Shown piece after piece: positions 1 to 8,448 of a stretch of 64,000 bases of DNA. Origin of the DNA: Cyclobacteriaceae bacterium (GTDB lineage: Bacteria > Bacteroidota > Bacteroidia > Cytophagales > Cyclobacteriaceae); NCBI GenBank assembly GCA_030584025.1, contig CP129487.1:1922001-1986000 (forward strand), written 5' to 3'. The notes under the pieces are model-generated. The model did not search any database. It had not been told where the DNA came from and was given only the letters and a program-made list of their open reading frames with translations. The translations under genes and the position numbers were made by a program. Within the stretch, counting starts at the first letter, position 1, and each line of letters begins with the position of its first letter.

Positions 1-1
1 T

Positions 2-769
2 GCCGATGAAGGTTCGTACGTGAGCTACCTGGAAGGTTGCACCGCTCCACAACGCGATGAAAATCAACTTCACGCTGCGGTGGTAGAAATCTACGCCATG
101 AAGGATGCGCATGTAAAGTACTCTACGGTGCAGAACTGGTATCCTGGCGATAAAGAAGGTAAAGGTGGTATTTACAACTTCGTTACCAAGCGTGCCTTGT
201 GTGCCGGTGATCATTCCAAAGTTTCCTGGACACAGGTAGAAACCGGATCAGCCATTACCTGGAAGTATCCATCCTGTGTACTCAAGGGTGATCATTCATC
301 GGGTGAATTCTACTCGGTTGCTGTAACCAACAATTACCAGCAAGCCGACACGGGAACCAAGATGATTCATATCGGTAAGCATACTAAATCCAGAATTGTA
401 TCGAAAGGTATTTCAGCCGGTCATTCACAAAACAGTTACCGCGGTCAGGTGCACATTTTGAAACGTGCCGAAGGTGCGCGTAACTTCTCCCAATGCGATT
501 CACTGTTGATGGGCGATAAGTGTGGTGCCCACACCTTCCCGTACATTGATGTTGAAAACAATTCCGCCAAAGTGGAGCACGAGGCTACTACGTCTAAAAT
601 TGGCGAAGATCAGATATTCTATTGCTTACAACGTGGCATCGATGAAGAGTCAGCCGTAGCCCTTATCGTAAATGGTTACGCCAAAGAAGTCCTCAATCAA
701 CTGCCGATGGAGTTTGCCGTTGAGGCACAAAAGCTTTTAGCACTTACGCTTGAGGGAAGCGTAGGTTGA
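2..769 (+). CDS. sufB: Fe-S cluster assembly scaffold protein SufB (C-terminal part, 5' end outside window)
   Basis: SufB with SufC and SufD forms the cytosolic SufBC2D scaffold on which Fe-S clusters are built from SufS/SufE sulfur. The reading frame is open from base 2 and enters from outside the window; the GTG at 20 is an internal valine, not a start. About 255 residues remain of a protein normally near 480. The visible part contains the conserved YLEGCTAPQ segment, the NFVTKRA segment and the C-terminal beta-helix core shared with SufD. It is the first visible gene of a same-strand run sufB-C-D-S-(small protein)-E-T; sufC starts 40 bp downstream. Identification is firm from sequence and context. 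Confidence 0.96.
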   Translation, partial: ADEGSYVSYLEGCTAPQRDENQLHAAVVEIYAMKDAHVKYSTVQNWYPGDKEGKGGIYNFVTKRALCAGDHSKVSWTQVETGSAITWKYPSCVLKGDHSSGEFYSVAVTNNYQQADTGTKMIHIGKHTKSRIVSKGISAGHSQNSYRGQVHILKRAEGARNFSQCDSLLMGDKCGAHTFPYIDVENNSAKVEHEATTSKIGEDQIFYCLQRGIDEESAVALIVNGYAKEVLNQLPMEFAVEAQKLLALTLEGSVG

Positions 770-809
770 TTTAAAATTTAATTACACGTATTAGTCAGAA
801 ATAGAAAGT

Positions 810-1565
810 ATGCTGTCGATAAAGAATTTACACGCCAAGATTGAAGACAATCAAATTCTTAATGGTTTGAACCTGGAAGTAAAACCAGGAGAAGTTCACG
901 CCATTATGGGGCCTAATGGTTCCGGAAAAAGTACACTGGCTTCGGTTTTGGCTGGCCGTGAAGAGTTTGAAGTTACCGATGGAACCGTTGAGTACTTAGG
1001 CAAAGATTTGCTTGAGCTTGCTCCGGAAGAACGTGCCCGCGAAGGTGTATTCCTTGCCTTTCAATATCCGGTTGAAATACCGGGCGTAAGCACCATCAAC
1101 TTTATGAAAACGGCTGTTAACCAGGTACGTGAAGCGCGTGGACAGCAACCCTTAGATGCCGTTTCATTTCTCGGACTGATGAAGGAAAAAATGAAGCTGG
1201 TGGAGATTGATCAGTCGTTGTTAAATCGATCGTTGAATGAAGGGTTCTCGGGTGGCGAGAAAAAGCGCAACGAAATATTTCAAATGGCCATGCTGGAACC
1301 CAAGTTAGCCATTCTTGACGAAACGGATTCCGGTCTTGATATTGATGCCTTGCGTATTGTGGCAAATGGGGTGAATAAATTACGCGACAAGAATAAAGCG
1401 ATTATTGTTGTAACGCACTACCAGCGCTTACTGGAATACATTGTTCCGGATTTTGTGCACGTATTGTACAAAGGCAAGATTGTGAAGTCAGGTACAAAAG
1501 AACTGGCGCTTGAACTTGAAGCGAAAGGATACGACTGGATTAAAGATGAGGTAGCCGTAGCGTAA
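810..1565 (+). CDS. sufC: Fe-S cluster assembly ATPase SufC
   Basis: ABC-type ATPase of the SufBC2D scaffold; ATP hydrolysis drives the rearrangement needed for cluster assembly. The 251-residue protein has Walker A GPNGSGKST at residues 34-42, the SufC-type signature SGGEKKRNE, Walker B with DETDSGLDID and the switch histidine in VTHYQRLLEY. Length is typical of the family (about 250). The ATG at 810 fits the usual N-terminus MLSIKNLHA. sufD starts 2 bp after the stop, so the two are co-transcribed and probably translationally coupled. Confidence 0.97.
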   Translation: MLSIKNLHAKIEDNQILNGLNLEVKPGEVHAIMGPNGSGKSTLASVLAGREEFEVTDGTVEYLGKDLLELAPEERAREGVFLAFQYPVEIPGVSTINFMKTAVNQVREARGQQPLDAVSFLGLMKEKMKLVEIDQSLLNRSLNEGFSGGEKKRNEIFQMAMLEPKLAILDETDSGLDIDALRIVANGVNKLRDKNKAIIVVTHYQRLLEYIVPDFVHVLYKGKIVKSGTKELALELEAKGYDWIKDEVAVA

Positions 1566-1567
1566 TC

Positions 1568-2833
1568 ATGAGTGCAGTAATTGAAACATCTCCCCTACTT
1601 TCGGATATCCTCGCAGCGATAAAACCCATTGATGGGTTAAAAGCTGAAGCATTCGCGGTATTGGAACAACTCGGCTTACCCGGCAATAAAAGTGAAGAGT
1701 ATAAATTCACACCCATAACCCGTACGCTTGAAAAGAATTTCAACTTCGCTACCAAAAACAGTGCAAGCGAACTGAAAAGCACCGAATCATTTGCTATTCC
1801 CGGTGTTGATGCACACACCCTTGTTTTTGTAAACGGAGTTTTTGTTGAGGAACTCTCCCGGTACAACCAAACTGATTTGAAGATCACAGCAACATCTGGA
1901 ACAGAAAATGGTTTTGGAACACTAGCGGATTACAAATCGGATGCATTGGTTGCATGGAACACAGCTGCCTGGACCAGTGGCATTTCAATTGAAGTGAAAG
2001 CCAACACATCCGTAAGCAAGCCTGTTGTGTTGCATTATATACACGACAACTCAAAAGGCGAAGTAAAATCGTTTACACGAAACATTATTCGATTAGGGAA
2101 AAGCAGCAGCTTAACCGTCATTGAAAAACAAGATACCTTTGGTGATCAAGCTGGTTTCTCCAACATCGTTACCGAGGGATTTGTAGAAGAAAATGCAGCA
2201 TTGAATCTCTTCAGTCTGCAAGCCGATAAAGGAAAACGTTTTCATTTCGGTCAAACCTCTATTTGGCAAACCCGCGACAGTCGGGTAAATTCATTTACGC
2301 TTACGCTGGATGGAAAGCTTATACGAAACAACCTTCAACTGATACTGGATGGCGAAGGCATTGAATCACATATGGATGGGTTATACATCCTACAAGGTGA
2401 TACGTTAGTGGATAACCACACCGTAGTAGATCATAGAAAGCCGCACGCCAACAGTAACGAATTGTACAAAGGCGTAATCGATGATAATGCCAAAGGTGTT
2501 TTCAATGGCAAAATCTATGTTCGCCCTGATGCGCAAAAAACAAATGCGTTTCAATCAAACCGAAACATTCTGCTTTCCGATAAGGCAACTGTAAATACCA
2601 AACCTCAACTTGAAATCTGGGCGGATGATGTGAAATGTTCGCATGGTTGTACCACCGGTCAGTTGGATGAAGAGGCGATGTTCTACCTACAGGCACGCGG
2701 CATTGACAAAATAACAGCCCGTGCCATGATGCTTTATGCCTTCGCTGGAGAAGTGTTGGATAAAATCAATTCAGAGCCCTTGAAAAATTATTTCGATTCG
2801 TTGATCAGCGAACGCCTGCACAAAAACTTTTAA
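1568..2833 (+). CDS. sufD: Fe-S cluster assembly protein SufD
   Basis: Second scaffold subunit of the SufBC2D complex, paralogous to SufB, involved in iron acquisition and cluster assembly. It has 421 residues, normal for SufD. The right-handed beta-helix core carries the family segment VDNHTVVDHRKPH, then a C-terminal helical part containing KCSHGCTTGQLDEEAMFYLQ, the SufB/SufD C-terminal motif. The N-terminal part (about 1-120) is more divergent, as is usual. Gene spacing is 2 bp from sufC and 4 bp to sufS, a tight operon. Confidence 0.96.
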   Translation: MSAVIETSPLLSDILAAIKPIDGLKAEAFAVLEQLGLPGNKSEEYKFTPITRTLEKNFNFATKNSASELKSTESFAIPGVDAHTLVFVNGVFVEELSRYNQTDLKITATSGTENGFGTLADYKSDALVAWNTAAWTSGISIEVKANTSVSKPVVLHYIHDNSKGEVKSFTRNIIRLGKSSSLTVIEKQDTFGDQAGFSNIVTEGFVEENAALNLFSLQADKGKRFHFGQTSIWQTRDSRVNSFTLTLDGKLIRNNLQLILDGEGIESHMDGLYILQGDTLVDNHTVVDHRKPHANSNELYKGVIDDNAKGVFNGKIYVRPDAQKTNAFQSNRNILLSDKATVNTKPQLEIWADDVKCSHGCTTGQLDEEAMFYLQARGIDKITARAMMLYAFAGEVLDKINSEPLKNYFDSLISERLHKNF

Positions 2834-2837
2834 TCGT

Positions 2838-4082
2838 ATGAATGCTCCCGTTACCGGTATTTTGAATATTGAACAAATACGGGAGCAATTTCCAGTGCTT
2901 CACCAACAGGTAAATGGTAAGCCACTGGTTTATTTTGATAATGCAGCAACCAGTCAGAAACCACTGGGCGTAATTAACGCGTTAGTTGATTACTACAAAG
3001 GCTACAATGCCAACATACATCGCGGCATTCATACCCTGGCAGAAAAAGCCACCAAAGCTTTTGAAGATACCCGGCATTCGGCCAAAGCTTTTATCAATGC
3101 AGCTTCTGAGCAAGAAGTTATTTTCGTTCGCGGTGTTACGGAAGCGATAAACCTGGTTGCATCTACATACGGCAGGGCTTTTATTAAGGCTGGAGATGAA
3201 GTCATTATATCCGGCCTGGAGCATCACTCGAACATCGTTCCGTGGCAAATGCTGTGTGAAGAAAAGCAGGCTATACTAAAAGTCATTCCCGTTCTTGAAA
3301 ACGGAGAACTGGATTTGGATTTGTTTAAAAAACTCCTGTCTGAAAAAACTAAAATTGTATCTGTCAACCATGCTTCCAATAGTCTGGGTACGATCAATCC
3401 CATTAAAGAAATCATTGATGCTGCTCACGAAGCAGGTGCCGTTGTATTGATTGATGGCGCACAAGCAGGTGCACACCTGGAAATTGACGTTCAGGAATTG
3501 AACTGCGATTTCTATTGCCTCTCTGCCCATAAAATGTATGGTCCGACAGGTGCAGGTATATTGTACGGCAAAAAAGAATTGCTCAAAAAAATGCCACCGT
3601 ATCAGGGAGGCGGAGAGATGATCAAGGAGGTAACGTTTGAAAAAACAACCTACAACGATCTGCCATACAAATTTGAGGCGGGTACCCCTAACATTGCTGA
3701 TGTGATAGCCTTAAACTTTGCCATCCAATTCATCAATCAGCTTGGAAAAAAGAACATAGGCGCTTATGAGCACGAGCTACTCACCTACGCTACCGAAAAA
3801 GTGTCAGCGCTTAAAGACGTTAAACTAATTGGCACCGCAAAAAGCAAAGTGAGCGTACTGTCCTTTACGGTTGATGGCATTCATCCCTTCGACATCGGAC
3901 AGATGCTTGATGCGCGAGGTGTGGCTGTTCGCACAGGGCACCATTGTACGCAACCGCTAATGGATCACTTTGGCATTGAAGGAACCGTACGTGCCTCATT
4001 TGCTGTTTACAATACAAAGCAGGAGATTGATAGTTTAGTGGAGGGACTTGATAGAATTATTAACTTCATGTCAGCAAAATAG
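2838..4082 (+). CDS. sufS: SufS-type cysteine desulfurase
   Basis: PLP-dependent group II cysteine desulfurase; removes sulfur from cysteine as an enzyme persulfide and passes it to SufE. The 414-residue protein shows the PLP lysine at K232 within SAHKMYGPTG and the persulfide cysteine at C370 within RTGHHCTQP. Both positions agree with E. coli SufS (K226, C364). Other family segments include YFDNAATSQKP near residue 35 and the cofactor-binding GLEHHSNIVPW. It lies between sufD and a small coiled-coil gene that starts 8 bp after its stop. Confidence 0.97.
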   Translation: MNAPVTGILNIEQIREQFPVLHQQVNGKPLVYFDNAATSQKPLGVINALVDYYKGYNANIHRGIHTLAEKATKAFEDTRHSAKAFINAASEQEVIFVRGVTEAINLVASTYGRAFIKAGDEVIISGLEHHSNIVPWQMLCEEKQAILKVIPVLENGELDLDLFKKLLSEKTKIVSVNHASNSLGTINPIKEIIDAAHEAGAVVLIDGAQAGAHLEIDVQELNCDFYCLSAHKMYGPTGAGILYGKKELLKKMPPYQGGGEMIKEVTFEKTTYNDLPYKFEAGTPNIADVIALNFAIQFINQLGKKNIGAYEHELLTYATEKVSALKDVKLIGTAKSKVSVLSFTVDGIHPFDIGQMLDARGVAVRTGHHCTQPLMDHFGIEGTVRASFAVYNTKQEIDSLVEGLDRIINFMSAK

Positions 4083-4090
4083 TTCTAACC

Positions 4091-4330
4091 ATGAAAAACG
4101 AAGAAAAAATTATTGAGTTACTGGCAGAAATGGTTCGTGGGCAAGATCGGCTTGTCGGAGAAGTTTCCGAAATGAAAGATCAAATCAAGCAGATGAATAC
4201 CGAGCTAATAAAGCAAGGATTGCAAACCGCAGAGAATTCACGCGCAATTCTTAAACTGGCAGATGAAATCAGGCTTGTTGCTGAACACGAAAAAAGAATT
4301 TCAAAGCTGGAATTAACAGTCTTTAAGTAA
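4091..4330 (+). CDS. Small coiled-coil protein inside the suf operon, function unknown
   Basis: A 79-residue acidic-basic helical protein without cysteines, signal peptide or membrane segment. Residues 1-50 and 60-79 show heptad-like spacing of I, L, V and M, so a coiled-coil oligomer is likely. I do not recognise a family. The gene begins 8 bp after sufS and its TAA stop overlaps the sufE ATG by one base (TAATG), which argues for translational coupling and a real gene. It might be a partner of SufS/SufE or simply a passenger; the sequence does not decide. Only its position links it to Fe-S assembly. Confidence 0.7.
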   Translation: MKNEEKIIELLAEMVRGQDRLVGEVSEMKDQIKQMNTELIKQGLQTAENSRAILKLADEIRLVAEHEKRISKLELTVFK

Positions 4331-4767
4331 TGCAGTCCATCAATACCATTCAAGATGAAATTATCAGCGAGTTTTCGTTGCTGGATGGTGATATGGAAAT
4401 GACCGTATTCTATATCATGGAACTCGGACAAAAACTCCCGGACATGAAGGAAGCGGACAAGACTGAAGAAAATATTGTTAAGGGATGCCAATCGAAAGTA
4501 TGGCTTACGGCAAACCTCGATCAGGATAAAATCTATTTCTCAGCAGAGAGCAATACCGCCATAACGAAAGGACTGGTAAGTTTGCTGGTAAGAATTTTCA
4601 ACGGTCAGACACCCGATGCCATTTTAAATGCCGACTTATACTTTATGAATAAAATCGGGATGGAACGGTTTATTGGCACCCAGCGTTCAAATGGCTTTGC
4701 GGCCATGATCAAGCAAATGAAACTGTATGCCCTGGCCTTTAAAACTAAACAGGAAGTTCGCTCATGA
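4330..4767 (+). CDS. sufE: Sulfur-transfer protein SufE
   Basis: SufE takes the persulfide sulfur from SufS and delivers it to the SufBCD scaffold. The protein has 145 residues, as expected. The acceptor cysteine is C53 in VKGCQSKVWL, matching C51 of E. coli SufE. The start ATG overlaps the previous stop (TAATG) and the end overlaps the next gene by 4 bp (ATGA at 4764-4767), so expression is tightly coupled to its neighbours. Confidence 0.96.
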   Translation: MQSINTIQDEIISEFSLLDGDMEMTVFYIMELGQKLPDMKEADKTEENIVKGCQSKVWLTANLDQDKIYFSAESNTAITKGLVSLLVRIFNGQTPDAILNADLYFMNKIGMERFIGTQRSNGFAAMIKQMKLYALAFKTKQEVRS

Positions 4768-5111
4768 GTGAATCACAAACCGATAAAGAAAACGCAACGG
4801 TAGAAATACCCGATTTGAAGTCGAAGATTGTAAGTGCCATCAAATCGGTATACGACCCGGAAATACCCGTAGATGTATACGAGTTGGGATTGATTTATGA
4901 GATCAATGTATACCCGATTAACAACGTGTACATTTTAATGACACTGACCTCACCGTCATGCCCTTCGGCTGAAGTGTTGCCGGGTGAAGTGGAGCAAAAG
5001 GTAAAAGCCATTGAAGGAATTAATGATGTAAAAGTTGAGATCACCTTCGATCCACCCTATTCGCAAGATATGATGAGCGAAGCAGCCAAATTGGAACTAG
5101 GCTTTATGTAA
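4764..5111 (+). CDS. sufT: SufT-like MIP18/DUF59 family protein
   Basis: Small (115 residues) protein of the MIP18 (DUF59) family, known from other species to act in Fe-S protein maturation. It carries the family signature DPEIPVDVYELGLIYEI at residues 31-47 and the conserved TSPSCP segment with C66. It overlaps sufE by 4 bp, and its place at the end of the suf run supports the SufT assignment rather than a PaaD-type phenylacetate function, since no paa genes are nearby. Its biochemical role as a cluster carrier or maturation factor is inferred from the family. Confidence 0.9.
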   Translation: MSESQTDKENATVEIPDLKSKIVSAIKSVYDPEIPVDVYELGLIYEINVYPINNVYILMTLTSPSCPSAEVLPGEVEQKVKAIEGINDVKVEITFDPPYSQDMMSEAAKLELGFM

Positions 5112-5164
5112 CTATGTTGAATCAGTAAATTATCAATCATATACATCCATAACTAATATAAAAT

Positions 5165-5581
5165 ATGTATCCCGAACCACTTGTAGCCCCCATGCGGGCT
5201 GATTTAACCACAGCCGGATTTACGGAATTCAAAACCGCTGAGGACGTAGACAATCACTTAAAAAACCATAAAGGAACAACGTTGTTGGTGATCAACAGCG
5301 TATGTGGTTGCGCAGCTGGTGCAGCCCGTCCTGGTGTTCGTTGGGCCATTGAGCAAACCACCAAAAAGCCAGATACGTTAGCTACGGTTTTTGCAGGTGT
5401 GGATAAAGAAGCTGTAGCAAAGGCACGCGAGTATACGCTACCTTATCCACCATCATCTCCTTCCATTGCCTTATTTAAGGACGGTGAACTGGTTCACTTC
5501 ATCGAACGCCATCACATTGAAGGGCGTAACGCGCAAATGATCGGCAATCATTTGCTGGAAGTGTTTGAAGAGTACTGCTAA
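5165..5581 (+). CDS. Bacilliredoxin-like (YphP/BrxA/BrxB family) thiol protein
   Basis: A 138-residue thioredoxin-fold protein of the YphP family. The opening MYPEPLVAPMR and the CGC motif (C47, C49) in NSVCGCAAG are hallmarks of bacilliredoxins, which in Firmicutes reduce bacillithiolated proteins and have weak disulfide isomerase activity. Whether this organism makes bacillithiol cannot be read from the window. It lies 53 bp after sufT on the same strand and ends just before a strong terminator, so it is probably the last gene of the suf transcript and may protect or repair Fe-S assembly thiols (inference). Confidence 0.88.
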   Translation: MYPEPLVAPMRADLTTAGFTEFKTAEDVDNHLKNHKGTTLLVINSVCGCAAGAARPGVRWAIEQTTKKPDTLATVFAGVDKEAVAKAREYTLPYPPSSPSIALFKDGELVHFIERHHIEGRNAQMIGNHLLEVFEEYC

Positions 5582-5604
5582 TCGTTAGAAATATTTGCAG
5601 AAAG

Positions 5605-5633
5605 AAAGGTGACCTTATCCGTCACCTTTTTTT
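5605..5633 (+). terminator. Intrinsic terminator of the suf operon, overlapping the stop of the convergent gene
   Basis: Perfect 9-bp stem (5605-5613 AAAGGTGAC with 5621-5629 GTCACCTTT), 7-base loop, followed by T's to 5633. On the minus strand the stem is also followed by T's (complement of the A-rich 5601-5607), so it can terminate both strands. The TAA stop of the glycerate kinase gene (5615-5617) lies in the loop. Confidence 0.9.
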
Positions 5634-6751
5634 ATGGATTGAGCCACCTGAAGCTCAGTCATTTTTGATAAGGTCTTGGCAGGTTGAATCATCGCAGTTT
5701 CCTTTCCTGCATAACTTGTAAGTGAAAAGATCGAAGTAGCCTTAAGGGATTGAACCTGATCTGCGGTGAGCTGACTTTCTCCACAGATTATGTAAACGGG
5801 CTTACCTAATTTTTTCGCTGCTCCTACAACACCATGAACAAGTTTGCCCTGCAAGGTTTGATTGTCGAGTTTTCCCTCTCCTGTAATCACTACATCCGCC
5901 CAGGCAACGGCTTCATTAAAGTTGGTAATCTCAAAGATAACATCCGTTCCACGTTTTAACTCCGCACCCATAAAGGCATGAAGTCCACCGGCAAACCCAC
6001 CACCTGCTCCGGATCCATAAACGTGTTGCAGATCTATTCCTTGGTCACGAAGCACGAGATCGGCCACATGCTGCAAACCGGCATCCAGCACCTGAACCGC
6101 AGCTTCATCTGCGCCCTTTTGTGGCGCATAAGTAACCGCTGCACCCTCACGTCCATAAAACGGATTATCAACATCACAGATAGCAGTAATACGTTTGTCT
6201 TCCAGTAAATCCAAAACCGACTGACGTTCAATGTTGCAGATACGCTTTAGCGATTCACCAACTGGAAAAATCAAATCACCAGATTGGTCGGTGATTTTCG
6301 CACCCAGGGCTACCAATGCGCCAAGCGCGGCATCATTTGTTGCACTGCCACCTATGCTGAGTAGAATATGACTGGCCCCTCTCCTCACTGCATCCGCAAT
6401 TAATTCGCCTGTTCCGAAAGTGGTGGTCCGCAACGGATTCCGCTCTTCTGCGCGCAACAAACCTAATCCACTTGCATTAGCCATCTCAACAAAAGCCAAT
6501 GCACCATCAGCTGACAGGCCATAACCCGATTTTATTTTTCGCATCAACGGATCGTGTACCTCTAGTTCAATAAGCCGCCCATTTTTGTGTCGAAGAAAAA
6601 TATCCAGTGTACCTTCTCCGCCATCGGCTAGTGGGAATTTCCGTGTAGTAAAATTCAATCCGGTATTCGACAATCCCTGATCAATTGCATCGCAAACCTG
6701 GGCTGCGGAAAGGGTTCCTTTAAATTTATCAGGAGCGATGAGGATATTCAT
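5615..6751 (-). CDS. Glycerate kinase
   Basis: ATP-dependent glycerate kinase of the GlxK/GarK family, phosphorylating D-glycerate to a phosphoglycerate that enters glycolysis. The 378-residue length matches the family. Diagnostic segments are the N-terminal ILIAPDKFKGTLSA, FPLADGGEGT, the glycine-rich IGGSATNDAALGAL and GSGAGGGFAGGL. The start ATG at 6751 is the only sensible one. It lies 17 bp downstream of the antiporter gene on the same strand, so the two probably form one transcript; no functional link between them is evident. Confidence 0.94.
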   Translation of the reverse strand: MNILIAPDKFKGTLSAAQVCDAIDQGLSNTGLNFTTRKFPLADGGEGTLDIFLRHKNGRLIELEVHDPLMRKIKSGYGLSADGALAFVEMANASGLGLLRAEERNPLRTTTFGTGELIADAVRRGASHILLSIGGSATNDAALGALVALGAKITDQSGDLIFPVGESLKRICNIERQSVLDLLEDKRITAICDVDNPFYGREGAAVTYAPQKGADEAAVQVLDAGLQHVADLVLRDQGIDLQHVYGSGAGGGFAGGLHAFMGAELKRGTDVIFEITNFNEAVAWADVVITGEGKLDNQTLQGKLVHGVVGAAKKLGKPVYIICGESQLTADQVQSLKATSIFSLTSYAGKETAMIQPAKTLSKMTELQVAQSIKKGDG

Positions 6752-6768
6752 TACGCAATTGCTAAGAT

Positions 6769-8349
6769 TTAACTATGCTCCATAATCAGTCTAGTCTCCT
6801 CCAAATCAAGCTCGTATTCGATTTTTCGTAAAACTTCCTCACTGATTTTTCCCTCCTTACGTAAAGTCGAAACCATTCCTCTTTCGGTCGCAATTAACTC
6901 ACGCTGAATGTTTAAAAATGCATGTAATGTTTCGTCATCAATCTTTCTTTGGCTCTGGTCTTTTCGGATGCGCTGAATTCGGATTTCGTACTTGCTCTTT
7001 ATAATGGGTAGCAGGTCATCACCAATCAGAGAATAATTCTCTTCAATATGTTCAATCAAGCCAGATGCAATCCGGAGCCTGGCTTCTTCCTCATCTTTTA
7101 CTACCTGATTATCGGGTTTGAGTCCCAACCACTTAATTAAAGGTCGCAGGGTTAATCCTTGCACAACCAATGTGGCGAAGATGACACTGAACGTTAAAAA
7201 GATAATCAACTCGCGGTTTGGAAACGGTGAATCATTGGCAATGGTTAACGGCAGCGCCATCGCAGCAGCAAGCGATACCACACCGCGTATTCCTGACCAT
7301 GCGACAATGGTTACCGTGCGAAGGTTCGTGGTCGTTTCCTTTTTACGAATTTCTTTACTCAACCACCGTGGCACATAAGCACCAGGGTAAACCCAAATGA
7401 TCCTGATAAGAATAACTGCACCACTTATGATCAATCCATAGCGAATCAATTCACCTAGTGAAAATTTCTGTATGGCATCCAACACATACGGCAATTGAAG
7501 TCCTATTAAGATGAAGATGATGCCGTTCATGATAAACACTACCGTATCCCAGGTGGCGATGGTCTGAATCCGCGCCTTCTGTGAAAGAAACTCATTGGCT
7601 TTCCTACTCAATAATAATCCGCATGCCACAACTGCCAACACAGCGGATAACCCCAAATGATCGGCAACCAAATAACAGACATAGGGCGTAATAAAAGTCA
7701 GGGTTGTATCGGTGGTGGCATTATCGGGGGTTATCTGGTGGATCCACTTAAATACATACGCGATGCCCACGCCAAGCAAAATTCCGCCCCCAGCTACCAC
7801 AAAGAATTGCAGGGTGGCATCACCCAAACTAAATGCACCGGTTACCACGGCAGCCACCGCAAACCTGTAGGCAATTAACCCGGTAGAATCATTCACCAGG
7901 CTTTCACCTTGAATTACTGTTATCACGCGCTTGGGCACATTCAACCCCTGGGTCGCAGCCGTTGCCGCCAAAGTATCCGTGGGCGAGATAATCGCGCCAA
8001 GCACAAACGCTTCCGGCCAACCTATTCCCGGAATGAAGGCTTGCGCTACCCAGGCGATGGCACAGGTAGTAAAAATCACGCAGCCAATAGCCAGTAAGGA
8101 GATCGGTCTCCTTGCTGCTTTGAAGTCGGGCCAGGAAGTGTACCACGCATCGGCATATAGCATGGGTGGCAGAAAAAGTAGAAAAATTATATCCGGATCC
8201 AGATCCAGCCTGGGTAAGCCGGGAACAAAACCAATGGCAAGACCAGCCAAAACCAATAAAATCGGGTACGGAATCCGTACCTTATCGGTTATTTCAGCTA
8301 AAGCTGTAACAACTGCCAGCAGGATTATGACTATCTCTATAACATGCAT
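6769..8349 (-). CDS. Na+/H+ antiporter, CPA1/NhaP family
   Basis: A 526-residue inner-membrane cation/proton antiporter. Roughly twelve hydrophobic segments fill residues 1-400; the rest is a charged helical cytosolic tail (about 405-526). Family motifs are the discontinuous-helix segment SPTDTLAATAA and GESLVNDSTGL, both lining the ion pathway in CPA1 proteins. The tail is rich in E, R and K and may be regulatory. Ion specificity (Na, K or Li) cannot be told from sequence. The divergent porP-like gene starts 99 bp away, so promoters for both lie in 8350-8448. Confidence 0.93.
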   Translation of the reverse strand: MHVIEIVIILLAVVTALAEITDKVRIPYPILLVLAGLAIGFVPGLPRLDLDPDIIFLLFLPPMLYADAWYTSWPDFKAARRPISLLAIGCVIFTTCAIAWVAQAFIPGIGWPEAFVLGAIISPTDTLAATAATQGLNVPKRVITVIQGESLVNDSTGLIAYRFAVAAVVTGAFSLGDATLQFFVVAGGGILLGVGIAYVFKWIHQITPDNATTDTTLTFITPYVCYLVADHLGLSAVLAVVACGLLLSRKANEFLSQKARIQTIATWDTVVFIMNGIIFILIGLQLPYVLDAIQKFSLGELIRYGLIISGAVILIRIIWVYPGAYVPRWLSKEIRKKETTTNLRTVTIVAWSGIRGVVSLAAAMALPLTIANDSPFPNRELIIFLTFSVIFATLVVQGLTLRPLIKWLGLKPDNQVVKDEEEARLRIASGLIEHIEENYSLIGDDLLPIIKSKYEIRIQRIRKDQSQRKIDDETLHAFLNIQRELIATERGMVSTLRKEGKISEEVLRKIEYELDLEETRLIMEHS

Positions 8350-8448
8350 ATGTGATCTTATATTTTTGAACTTACTTCCGCCATATCGCCCGGCATTGTA
8401 TCTTTAATCTTGTAATTAAAACTAAAAAGACTCTAACCCCCAACTTGC

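Noticed and set aside
7931..8407. Plus-strand 158-residue frame opposite the antiporter gene
   Set aside because: Antisense of a strongly supported CPA1 antiporter; no recognisable family and it runs into the divergent promoter region.
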